A stretch of 64,000 bases of DNA, taken from an uncultured Clostridia bacterium. Lineage in GTDB: Bacteria; Bacillota; Clostridia; Christensenellales; Aristaeellaceae. Location: assembly GCA_947565865.1 (NCBI GenBank), contig CANOHT010000010.1, forward strand, positions 1 through 64,000. Direction: 5' to 3'. Positions 39,574 through 47,688 of the stretch are shown here, in pieces. The notes beneath the pieces were generated by a model. The model searched no databases and had not been told where the DNA came from. It was given only the letters and a program-made list of their open reading frames with translations. The first letter of the stretch is position 1. Every line of letters starts with the position of its first letter. The position numbers were made by a program, and so were the translations under genes.

Positions 39574-40103
39574 GGGAGGAGACGTCCCGGAGAGGCTTTG
39601 CCCATGGCCCCACGCCAAAGGGCGCTGCCCTTTGGAAACCCGGTTGGGGGCTCAGCCCCCAACACCCCCGCGAAGGGGCTTCGCCCCTCTCGACACCCGT
39701 CTCGCGACATAGCGAATGTTCTTCGGTCGGAGATGTGTGCGCGTGACAGTGGGAGGAGGAGACGTCCCGGAGAGGCTTTGCCCAAGGCCCCCGCAAAGGG
39801 CGCTGCCCTTTGGAAACCCGGTTGGGGGCTCAGCCCCCAACACCCCCGCGAAGGGGCTTTGCTCCTCTCGACGCCCATCTCGCGACATGGCGAATGTCCT
39901 TCGGCCGGAGACGTGTGCGCGTGATAGTAGGAGGAGACGTCCCGGAGGGGCTTTGCCCATGGCCCCACGCCAAAGGGCGCTGCCCTTTGGAAACCCGGTT
40001 GGGGCTCAGCCCCCAACACCCCCGCGAAGGGGCTTCGCACCTCTCAACACCCGCTCCGCGATAGGGGCAGAGGCCTTCGGCCGGACGGTGTGCGCGTGAT
40101 AGT
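39574..40103. repeat. Three tandem repeats of about 175-178 bp
   Basis: Units start near 39574, 39751 and 39929, and a partial fourth begins near 40104. Each unit has GGAGACGTCCCGGAG, then hairpins AAAGGGCGCTGCCCTTT, TTGGGGGCTCAGCCCCCAA and GAAGGGGCTTCGCCCCTC, and an end around TGTGCGCGTGA. Copies differ by scattered substitutions and small indels. No gene is supported; all three frames in both strands are repeat-derived. Confidence 0.88.
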
Positions 40104-40649
40104 GGGAGGAGGGGCTGCGGCCCCTCCAGGGATGTCCAAAGCTATGATGGCCCAACGGTGCCAGTCCCATATGCAATCACGTTGCGAAGCCAGGCCAGAC
40201 GAAAAACCGCCGCCTGCTGGACACTTGCCTGCTCCAATGGAGGTGGACGACCGCCCCTGCGAGGCAGTCTTAGCTGGTGATTGTTTATGGCTATGCACGT
40301 CGCGCTAAGCGGCGGGGGGCCTGGGGGCCGCCACCCATGCAGATTAACTTTGGCGGCCCCCAGACCTCTTTGCTACTTTCTCCGTGGAGAAAGTAGAGCC
40401 ATCATGAAGCAAAGCCTTGCAAGGGAAGCGCTCCTTTACAAGGCTCCCTTATATTCAAGCGAGGATTTCGCCCTGCGGGGCGATCAAAGGGCTTTCCATT
40501 CGCCCTTTGGAAACCTTCATCCCATGGTGATGGGGGCCATTGGCTTCACTCGCCTTCACCCTGCCTCGATGAAATTTTCATACGCTCATTATGCAAAACG
40601 GGCCCTGCGACTGATCGTTCCAGCCGCAAGGCCCGTTTGCTATCTTGAT
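40104..40649. other. Gene-free intergenic stretch with hairpins and trpS terminator
   Basis: The stretch contains hairpins CTGGGGGCCGCC/GGCGGCCCCCAG (40321-40363) and CTACTTTCTCC-GT-GGAGAAAGTAG (40373-40396). A terminator-like structure for trpS, GCAAACGGGCC/GGCCCGTTTTGC on the minus strand, is at 40593-40640. Nothing else could be identified; no coding frame looks real. Confidence 0.6.
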
Positions 40650-41672
40650 TTACCCCCTCGTGGCGAACCCGACCTTCTTCTGCACCTTGCGCAGGGTCTT
40701 GTTGGCCAGATAGGTAGCCGTCCGGGCATTTTCGTCCAGGACGCCCTGAAGGTATGCCTTGTCGGCAATCAGCCGCTTGAACTCTGCCTGCAAAGGCTCC
40801 AGGGCGGCGATCACGCAGTCAGCCGCGCGGGCCTTGAGGGCGCCGTAGCCTTGCCCGGCCAACTCGGCCTGAAGGGCCTCGAGGCTGCCCGCGCCCAACG
40901 CCGACATGATGGACAGCAGGTTGCTCACGCCGGGCTTGGCTTCGGGGTCGTAGCGGATCTCGCCGTCCGAATCCGTCACCGCCCGCTTGATCTTGCGGCG
41001 GATGGTATCGGGATCGTCCAGCAGGGCCACATAGGTATCCTCGGGATCGGACTTGGACATCTTCCGGGTGGGCTCCTGCAGGCTCATCACCTTTGCGCCT
41101 ACCTTGGGGATGTAGCCCTCGGGAATGGTGAAGACATCGCCGTACACGCCGTTGAAGCGCTGGGCGATGTCGCGGCACAGTTCCAGGTGCTGCTTCTGAT
41201 CCACGCCCACGGGCACCAGGTTGGTCTGGTAGAGCAGGATGTCCGCCGCCATCAGCACGGGGTAGGTGAACAGACCGGCGTTGATGTTGTCGGCATGCTT
41301 GGCGGCCTTGTCCTTGTACTGGGTCATGCGGCTCAGCTCGCCCATGTAGGTGAAGCAGTTGAGAATCCAGGCCAGTTCCGCGTGGCCGGTGACGTGGCTT
41401 TGGCAGTAAATGAGGCTCTTCTTAGGGTCGATGCCGCTGGCCATGTAGATGGCGGCCAGCTCCATGCAGCGGCGGCGGAGGTCAGCTGGGTTCTGCCGCA
41501 CGGTGATGGCATGCATGTCCACGATGGAATAAATGCAGTCATATTCGTCCTGGAGCTTGGCGAAGTTGCGCAGCGCGCCGATGTAGTTGCCCAGGGTCAG
41601 CGTACCGGAGGGCTGGATGCCGGAGAAGATGACCGGCTTTTTTTCGGGCCTGACGGCGGTTGTTTCGGACAT
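40650..41672 (-). CDS. trpS: Tryptophanyl-tRNA synthetase
   Basis: The 340-residue protein is a class I synthetase with the HIGH-like region in GIQPSGTLTLGNYIGA (about 18-33), ADILLYQTNLVPVGVDQKQHLEL (about 140-162) and the KMSKS-type loop in RKMSKSDPEDT (about 202-212). It charges tRNA-Trp. ATG41672 follows AGGAGGTACTTTCC and is preferred to an ATG 21 bases upstream. A T-box leader controls it. Confidence 0.95.
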   Translation of the reverse strand: MSETTAVRPEKKPVIFSGIQPSGTLTLGNYIGALRNFAKLQDEYDCIYSIVDMHAITVRQNPADLRRRCMELAAIYMASGIDPKKSLIYCQSHVTGHAELAWILNCFTYMGELSRMTQYKDKAAKHADNINAGLFTYPVLMAADILLYQTNLVPVGVDQKQHLELCRDIAQRFNGVYGDVFTIPEGYIPKVGAKVMSLQEPTRKMSKSDPEDTYVALLDDPDTIRRKIKRAVTDSDGEIRYDPEAKPGVSNLLSIMSALGAGSLEALQAELAGQGYGALKARAADCVIAALEPLQAEFKRLIADKAYLQGVLDENARTATYLANKTLRKVQKKVGFATRG

Positions 41673-41740
41673 GGAAAGTACCTCCTTCATCATGGCGGCG
41701 GAGACGCTGGGGACGCGCTGTACGCCGGTTGCTCAGCATA

Positions 41741-41984
41741 GAAAAAAGCAGCCGCCTATCCCTGTGGGGACAGATGACTGCGGTGCCACCCCTGTTGCAC
41801 ATGCCGGAGCATATGCCTCTTGCGGCCCTTTCACGGAGGCGAACCGTCGCGGGATAATGAGCCAATGCGCCGTTCCCCCGCACCCTCGGAGCGCCATAGC
41901 CGCGCCGTCCGCCGCCGGACTTTCACCCTCTCCGGCTCGCTGAGGACAACCCTGCGCGGCGTCTTGCTCCTCATCGGTTTTTTC
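41741..41984 (-). promoter_or_regulatory. T-box riboswitch leader of trpS
   Basis: The minus-strand T-box sequence AGGGGTGGCACCGCAG (41778-41793) is followed by a terminator. Its arms are GCAGTCATCTGTCCC and GGGATAGGCGGCTGC, and a T6 run lies at 41742-41747. Upstream is a long structured stem region. A TGG in the 3' part of stem I is a candidate specifier codon. Uncharged tRNA-Trp would stabilise the antiterminator and allow trpS expression. Confidence 0.9.
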
Positions 41985-41985
41985 T

Positions 41986-42014
41986 ATTATACACGTTTTG
42001 ACCGCCTTTGGCAA
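41986..42014 (-). promoter_or_regulatory. Promoter of the T-box-trpS transcript
   Basis: Minus-strand TTGCCA (42009-42014) and TATAAT (41986-41991) are 17 bases apart; the leader starts about seven bases further. Confidence 0.78.
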
Positions 42015-42054
42015 GGAAAACATCATATTTTTTGCCTTGTCCGGGGCGGTTGGG

Positions 42055-42083
42055 TTTTCTTTTTCGCGCGGATATGCTATAAT
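42055..42083 (+). promoter_or_regulatory. Promoter of the DUF624 gene (extended -10)
   Basis: TATAAT (42078-42083) is preceded by TGC, giving an extended -10. The -35 position (42055-42060) is poor. It is divergent from the trpS promoter. Confidence 0.5.
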
Positions 42084-42130
42084 AACCGCATTACCGATGG
42101 CTTCCCGCGGTTATATGAGGAGGAAAGACA

Positions 42131-43087
42131 ATGTTCGGCAAATGGATGAACAACTTTTATTATGGCAAAAGCGGCAAGGGGGATTATACCCCCGAGAATC
42201 TGCCCACCAATCGCTGGCAGCTGTTCTGGGAGATGCTTCGGGTGCGGTTTTCCGCGCTGATCCGCCTGAACCTGATGTATATGGTGCCATGGCTGCCCAC
42301 CATCATTGTACTGATGATCGGCGGCCTCAGCTTCCTGACGACGCTCTCCGAGGCGGTGACGGCGGCGGCGGAAATGTCCGGGACGCTGGTGCTGTCTGAT
42401 CTGGCGGCGGGCATTATGGGCCCCATGCTGCTGCTGCTGGTGCCCTGCGTGGCGATCACCGGCCCCTTTACCTCCGGCATCTGCTATGTCACCCGGAACT
42501 GGGCCCGCGATGAGCATGCCTTCATCTGGTCGGACTTTAAGGACGCGGTGAAGGAGAATTGGAAGCAGAGCTTGGTGATCTCCGCCATTACGTCTCTGGT
42601 GCCGATGATGATTTACGTCTGCTGGAATTTCTATGGCGGTCTAGCCGCCCAGAACATCATCATGGTGGTGCCCCAGGTGCTGACGATGATGATCGGCGTC
42701 CTGTGGTGCCTGGGCGTGACCTATTTCCACCCGCTGATCGTCTGCTATAAAATGCGCATGCGGGATGTGCTGCGCAACGGCATGCTGCTGGCCATCGCCC
42801 GGCTGCCTCAAAGCGTGGGCATCCGCCTTCTGCACAGCGTACCTATGCTCATCGGCATCGGCCTGATGCTGGTGGTCAATCCCATGTGGTGTGTTCTGGG
42901 CCTGATGGCGTACTATGTGCTGCTGGGCTTCTCTCTGAGCCGGTTCATTACGGCGAGCTATACCAACGCCGTCTTCGATCGCTACATCAACAGCCATATC
43001 GACGGCGCCATGGTGGATCGCGGCCTGTATCATCCAGAGGAAGACGAGGATGACGACGAGGACGAGGAAGCGCAGCCCCAGGCCTGA
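42131..43087 (+). CDS. DUF624 (YesL-like) membrane protein
   Basis: This 318-residue protein has five or so hydrophobic segments (about residues 50-75, 95-125, 150-175, 185-205 and 230-270) and the DUF624 pattern FWEMLRVRFSALIRLNLMYMVPWLP, GPFTSGICYVTRNWARDEHAFIWSDFKDAVKENWKQS. The C-terminus is strongly acidic (EEDEDDDEDEE). DUF624 proteins are often near sugar uptake genes, but here nothing supports that. GAGGAGGAAAGACA precedes the ATG. Confidence 0.8.
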   Translation: MFGKWMNNFYYGKSGKGDYTPENLPTNRWQLFWEMLRVRFSALIRLNLMYMVPWLPTIIVLMIGGLSFLTTLSEAVTAAAEMSGTLVLSDLAAGIMGPMLLLLVPCVAITGPFTSGICYVTRNWARDEHAFIWSDFKDAVKENWKQSLVISAITSLVPMMIYVCWNFYGGLAAQNIIMVVPQVLTMMIGVLWCLGVTYFHPLIVCYKMRMRDVLRNGMLLAIARLPQSVGIRLLHSVPMLIGIGLMLVVNPMWCVLGLMAYYVLLGFSLSRFITASYTNAVFDRYINSHIDGAMVDRGLYHPEEDEDDDEDEEAQPQA

Positions 43088-43149
43088 TGGTATGAAAGAC
43101 AGCCCCGCGGGGCATCCTGTCCCCATCTGCGTAAAGGGAGGATGGGCCG

Positions 43150-43311
43150 GTGAACCAGTGGCGGCTGAGCGATAAGGAAAAGCGGAAATACGAGGCGGCG
43201 GAACGGTTTGGGCTGACGGAGCGTCTGGCGGAGGTTGGCTGGGCGGGCATCAGCGCCAAAGAGGCGGGCCGTATTGGCGGAAGCCTCCATGGCCGACGCA
43301 AGCATCAATAA
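43150..43311 (+). CDS. Small acid-soluble spore protein, alpha/beta type
   Basis: This 53-residue protein begins at GTG43150 after GGGAGGATGGGCC. It matches the Clostridial alpha/beta SASP pattern: KYEAAERFGLTERLAEVGWA, then GISAKEAGRIGGSLHGRRKH, where the AKEAGRIGG block is diagnostic. SASPs coat and protect DNA in the spore. It is too short for many gene callers. The gene supports a spore-forming host. Confidence 0.85.
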   Translation: MNQWRLSDKEKRKYEAAERFGLTERLAEVGWAGISAKEAGRIGGSLHGRRKHQ

Positions 43312-43332
43312 AATAATCATGGTGAAGTACGA

Positions 43333-44121
43333 ATGTATACAGGTTTTGCTGAGGTCTACGACCAACTGATGACCAATGTGAATTATGACGCCTGGGCGGA
43401 CTTTTATGTTCGGATGATGGCGGCCTTTGGCATCCGTGAGGGAAAAATCTGCGAGTGCGCCTGCGGAACAGGCGGGCTGACGCTGCCCTTCCACCAGAGG
43501 GGCTTTCATGTGACTGGGGTGGATTTGAGCCAGGATATGCTCTGGATTGCCGCGCAGAAGGCCCGAAGCGCCGGCGTCGGCATTCCGTTTGTGCGCCAGG
43601 ATATGCGCAAGCTGCGCCTGCACCGGCCTATGGACGCCGTGCTGGCTACCTGCGACGGGGTGAACTATCTTCTGGAGGATCAGGATGCCGCGGCGTTTTT
43701 CTCCGCCGCGTGGCATGCGCTTCGTCCGGGCGGCGGGCTGTTTTTTGACGTATCCACCCCCTACAAGCTGACCCATGCCCTGGGCAATCAGCTGATCTGC
43801 GAGGATACGGAGCGCATCACCTATCTGTGGCAGAACCGCTTTCATGACAAGAGCGGCGTCCTGGACATGCACCTGTGCATTTTCATCAAGGAAGAGGACG
43901 GCCGCTACCGCCGGGTGGACGAGGAGCAGAAGCAGCGGGCCTATACGGTCGATACGCTGACGGCGCTGCTGCATCAGGCGGGCTTTGATCGGGTGATGGT
44001 TTACGGCAACGGGCGGATGAACGCGCCCCGGGGGGACGAGCAGCGGTGGCACTTCGCGGCCATCAAGCGGCTGGACCCTGACGGCGCGGAAAGGCGCATA
44101 GAGGAGGCAACAAGCATATGA
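43333..44121 (+). CDS. Class I SAM-dependent methyltransferase
   Basis: This 262-residue protein begins FAEVYDQLMTNVNYDAWADF, typical of a family of Firmicutes methyltransferases. It has the SAM-binding region CECACGTGGLTLPF (about 38-51), GVDLSQDML (about 61-69) and LATCDGVNYL (about 99-108). The substrate is unknown. The gene overlaps hslO by four bases. Confidence 0.85.
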   Translation: MYTGFAEVYDQLMTNVNYDAWADFYVRMMAAFGIREGKICECACGTGGLTLPFHQRGFHVTGVDLSQDMLWIAAQKARSAGVGIPFVRQDMRKLRLHRPMDAVLATCDGVNYLLEDQDAAAFFSAAWHALRPGGGLFFDVSTPYKLTHALGNQLICEDTERITYLWQNRFHDKSGVLDMHLCIFIKEEDGRYRRVDEEQKQRAYTVDTLTALLHQAGFDRVMVYGNGRMNAPRGDEQRWHFAAIKRLDPDGAERRIEEATSI

Positions 44122-45011
44122 TAGAGCGGCGCGAGGGCGATGAGATGCTTCGCCTGAGCCTGATGGATGGGCAGGCGCGGGTCATGCTGTGCGAGACCAC
44201 GGCCATGTGTCAGCGGGCGGCGGATATTCATGGGGCAACCCCGGTCTGTACGGCGGCCATGGGGCGGCTGATGACGGCCACGGCATTTCTGGGCGTCATG
44301 ATGAAAGGGGAGAACGAGTCCGTCACCGTAACGGTGAAGGGCGGCGGCCCCATGGGAACCCTGGTAGCCGTGGCCAATCACGGGGATCTGAAGGTCTGCG
44401 CGGACGATCCCCGGGTGGAGCTGCCCCTTCGGGAGGACGGCAAGCTGGATGTGGGCGGCGCGGTGGGCCGCGACGGGCGCATGAGCGTGGTGAAGGATCT
44501 GGGGCTTCGGGAGCCGTACATCGGCCAGTGCGAGCTGGTCAGCGGCGAATTGGGCGTGGACTTTGCCAACTACTTCACCGTCAGTGAGCAGCAGCCGTCC
44601 CTGGTATCCCTGGGGGTGCTGGTGAATGGAGACGCGGTGCTGAAGGCGGGCGGCCTGCTGATTCAGCCCATGCCTGGGTGCGAGGAGGCGACCCTGGAGC
44701 AGCTGGAGCTGCGCAGTCCCATGTTCGCGTCCATCAGCAGGGAAATGACCTATGCGCCCAAGGAGGAGCTGCTGGAGGACTGGTTCAGGGGCATGGAGCC
44801 TGAGCTGTTGGAGCGCGTACCGCTGCGCTACCACTGCGGCTGCTCACGCAAGCGTATGGAAAAGGCGCTGATCTCGCTGGGCCGCAAGGAGCTGCAAGGG
44901 CTGATCGACGATGATCGGGGGGCCGAATTGGGCTGCCATTTCTGCCATTCTCATTACGACTTTGATACACAGGCGCTGCGGGAGCTGCTGATTCGGGCCA
45001 GCCGCGCCTGA
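44118..45011 (+). CDS. hslO: Redox-regulated chaperone Hsp33
   Basis: The 297-residue protein has the N-terminal chaperone core (QRAADIHGATPVCTAAMGRL, VTVTVKGGGPMGTLVAVANHGDLKV) and the C-terminal zinc/redox switch with four cysteines (CGC about 242-244 and CHFC about 275-278). Oxidation releases zinc and activates it as a holdase. It is translationally coupled to the methyltransferase before it. Confidence 0.95.
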   Translation: MIERREGDEMLRLSLMDGQARVMLCETTAMCQRAADIHGATPVCTAAMGRLMTATAFLGVMMKGENESVTVTVKGGGPMGTLVAVANHGDLKVCADDPRVELPLREDGKLDVGGAVGRDGRMSVVKDLGLREPYIGQCELVSGELGVDFANYFTVSEQQPSLVSLGVLVNGDAVLKAGGLLIQPMPGCEEATLEQLELRSPMFASISREMTYAPKEELLEDWFRGMEPELLERVPLRYHCGCSRKRMEKALISLGRKELQGLIDDDRGAELGCHFCHSHYDFDTQALRELLIRASRA

Positions 45012-45107
45012 TCCGGAGGGCGGAGGAAGGCAAACAGTCCTATCTGCTTCCGCCGTGGTAGACGCATCCCAATGGGTACGGCCCAGAATCTGCCGTCAGG
45101 AGTGAAC

Positions 45108-46778
45108 ATGAGCGAAAAAACCATGTGCAAGGTCATTCCATTCAAGGCTTCGGTTTCCCGGATCAAGCGGGGAGCGGAGGCGTATCGCAGGCGGGGAAAA
45201 ATGGTAGAGGCCATCGAGCTGCTTCGCCAGGCGGCCAAGCGCGAGGATTCAGCCCGCGCCTGGTTTCGTTTGGGGCAGCAGCTTCGCCAGGTTCATTGCT
45301 ATGAGGAAGCGGCGGAGGCCATGTGTCGGGCGCTGGCATGGGCGGATTGTCCGATGGAGGTCTTCGTGGAATTGAGCCATATCATGCAGATGCTGGGGCG
45401 GTGGGACGCCGCGCTGAGCTGCCTGATGAATGATCTGCAGTACAACCCGTACAGCGGCCCCGCCACGTCGGAGCTGTATGAGATGATGATGGAAGCCGAT
45501 TCCATGACGCACATGGATTTCCGCGAGCCCTTCCGCCTGACAAGACTGATGCAGCGGGCGGGGCGGGCCTACCTCCGGGGCGAAACGGTGCTGGGCGAAA
45601 GACGATACAGCCGCGCACTACGGCTGACGACGCGTCGGGCAAGAATCTACCGGATCCAGGGCGCCTCCCGCATGGAGGCGGGGCGGGAGAAGGACGCGCT
45701 TCGTCCTCTGGTGAAGGCCCTGACCCTGGAGCGGAACAATGTGCAGATCATGACCATGCTGGCCCAGTGCTATGACGCGCTGGGCAAAAGGCGGCTGGCA
45801 TGGGCGATGATGGCGCGTGGCGCGGCGGCGTGTCAGACGCCTCAGGATGAGCAGAGCATCTCGGACGCCTGGGTTTCGCTGGGGGATTTTCGCCGTCAGC
45901 GGAAGTTCCTGGAGGCGCGGCTGAAGCGGTATCCATACAGAATCGCGCTGATGCACCCCATGGCGGATGTTCTGTGGATACTGGGGGATGAGGAAGGCGC
46001 GCAGCGCTGGTGGCGACGGATTCAGACCATCAACACGGAAGATCTTCGCGCCCGGTCCATGCTGGTGTGGGCCAGGGAGCATCGCGGAGAGCCCCTGCTG
46101 CCCAGGGGCCTGCTGCCGGAGGAGGAGCAGGAATGGCTGAGTAAAATCGTCATGCTGGGCATGCTGGGGTCGGAGATTGAAAAGCCGGATTATCAGGAGC
46201 AGCTGGAATTGGCGCTCAGATGGGCGCTGCGTCAGCAGAGCTGGGAAGGGCAGACCATGATGGTTCGGAGCCTTGCCCTGGAGGATCGGCCTTGGGCCCG
46301 CCGCCGTCTGCGCGAGGTGTTGGCCAGCGCCACATCGCTGCCGGAGGTTAAGCAGGAAGCGCTGGAAACGCTGCTGAACTGGGGGGATGTGGCGCCCAAG
46401 TACATCAACCTGAGTGGCTATATCATCATGACCGAGAAGGATTATGCCAGGCGCAAGCCCACCCAGGGGCTTTGGAAGGTGATAGCCCTGGCGCTTCTGC
46501 GGGAGACCGGCCGCTCCGTCTATCGGGATGATCTGCTTGGATTTGCCTGGGAGATCTGGCGGGGGCTGCCCATGAAGGAGCGGCAGCGCGTGGTGCTATT
46601 CCACAGGCATCGCTGGGTGAAGGCCTTCCAGCTGTATTACTTCCGCCTGCACGGCATGGAGGATGAGGCAGCCCTGCTGCTCAGAGAGCTGCCAATTTCC
46701 CAGCGGAAGGTGGAGCGGGTCGTGCGCAGTCTGGCGCGCAGGACGCATTTGATGATCGAAGGAGAGCATACGCCATGA
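45108..46778 (+). CDS. TPR-repeat protein, hypothetical
   Basis: The 556-residue protein consists of helical hairpins of TPR type: SRIKRGAEAYRRRGKMVEAIELLRQAAKRE, ARAWFRLGQQLRQVHCYEEAAEAMCRAL, then YRIQGASRMEAGREKDALRPLVKALTLE. The second half (about 330-556) is helical without a clear repeat. It has no signal peptide or membrane segment. ATG45108 follows AGGAGTGAAC. It overlaps the next gene by four bases, so the two probably act together. The function is unknown. Confidence 0.7.
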   Translation: MSEKTMCKVIPFKASVSRIKRGAEAYRRRGKMVEAIELLRQAAKREDSARAWFRLGQQLRQVHCYEEAAEAMCRALAWADCPMEVFVELSHIMQMLGRWDAALSCLMNDLQYNPYSGPATSELYEMMMEADSMTHMDFREPFRLTRLMQRAGRAYLRGETVLGERRYSRALRLTTRRARIYRIQGASRMEAGREKDALRPLVKALTLERNNVQIMTMLAQCYDALGKRRLAWAMMARGAAACQTPQDEQSISDAWVSLGDFRRQRKFLEARLKRYPYRIALMHPMADVLWILGDEEGAQRWWRRIQTINTEDLRARSMLVWAREHRGEPLLPRGLLPEEEQEWLSKIVMLGMLGSEIEKPDYQEQLELALRWALRQQSWEGQTMMVRSLALEDRPWARRRLREVLASATSLPEVKQEALETLLNWGDVAPKYINLSGYIIMTEKDYARRKPTQGLWKVIALALLRETGRSVYRDDLLGFAWEIWRGLPMKERQRVVLFHRHRWVKAFQLYYFRLHGMEDEAALLLRELPISQRKVERVVRSLARRTHLMIEGEHTP

Positions 46779-47605
46779 GAAAGTGCATTGATTTTGATAC
46801 CCGGTTTGCGGACTATACCTCCAAGTGGATGACAGAGCATGGCAAGGAGTACCGCAACTTCGACGCGATGGAGGCGGATATGCCGCGGGTCTACATGACC
46901 TTCCTGAACACCCCGGCACGCTGGCTGGACGGCGTGACCCCTGGGGCCTATTTCTCGCAGTTTGAGGACGCCAAGGATCTGGTGGACTGGATGTCGGACT
47001 ATGTGCGCCAGGGCGTGCCGGTGCCCGACCTCCTGCTGGATCAGATTCAGGCAGTGGGTAAGCCCTGCGAAAAGCGTCTGGTGGCGCTGCTGAAGGACGA
47101 GGGGGCGCCCGAGGAGGCCAAAATGACCGCCATCGGCCTGCTGCGGGAAATGGAATCCACCCAGCCGAAGATGCTCTATATCGAGTGGCAGCTTCAGCGT
47201 GCCCAGAAGGACGAGATGTGCGACAATGCCATGGAGTCCCTTCAGGCGATGGGCAGCGTGGTGGTTCAGCCTCTGCTGGAGGCGCTGCCCCGCGCCAACC
47301 AGGCCGGTCAGGAGGCCATGCTGGACGTGCTGGCGAATTATCCGGGCAATGAGCAGGTTTTTCAGCTTGCCCTTCGTTTATTTCATGAGAATGAATCCAG
47401 GCGGGCGCTGTTTGCCAGTTACCTGGGCAAGCTGGGGGACGACCGTGCCCTGCCGGCGCTCATTGCCGCCGCCCAGGATGACCGTACCGGCTATGTGGAC
47501 TTCATCGAGCTGCGCAACGCCATCGAAATGCTGGGCGGCGTGGCTCCGGAACGGGAGTTTGACAGCGACCCGGATTACGAGGCGCTTTTCGGCGTTGACC
47601 GATGA
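46775..47605 (+). CDS. HEAT-repeat-like protein, hypothetical
   Basis: The 276-residue protein has HEAT-like helical pairs in its second half: KRLVALLKDEGAPEEAKMTAIGLL, AMESLQAMGSVVVQPLLEAL, EAMLDVLANYPGN and LGDDRALPALIAAAQD. The N-terminus (about 1-85) has no recognised fold. It overlaps the TPR gene by four bases. It probably forms a scaffold with it. Confidence 0.68.
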   Translation: MRKCIDFDTRFADYTSKWMTEHGKEYRNFDAMEADMPRVYMTFLNTPARWLDGVTPGAYFSQFEDAKDLVDWMSDYVRQGVPVPDLLLDQIQAVGKPCEKRLVALLKDEGAPEEAKMTAIGLLREMESTQPKMLYIEWQLQRAQKDEMCDNAMESLQAMGSVVVQPLLEALPRANQAGQEAMLDVLANYPGNEQVFQLALRLFHENESRRALFASYLGKLGDDRALPALIAAAQDDRTGYVDFIELRNAIEMLGGVAPEREFDSDPDYEALFGVDR

Positions 47606-47688
47606 GCAAAGGCCGCGGACGGCCGGGAGGCCCATAACGCGCGAAAGATTGGCCGCGTGAAGGCGCGGCGGCGACAGGAGGTGCGGAC

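Noticed and set aside
39574..40103. CRISPR array
   Set aside because: Units are about 177 bp, adjacent, and have no short repeat/unique spacer alternation.
40281..41741. Long plus-strand open frame (486 codons) opposite trpS
   Set aside because: It is the antisense of a clear synthetase gene and shows the low-complexity G/H/Q-rich text typical of high-GC shadow frames.
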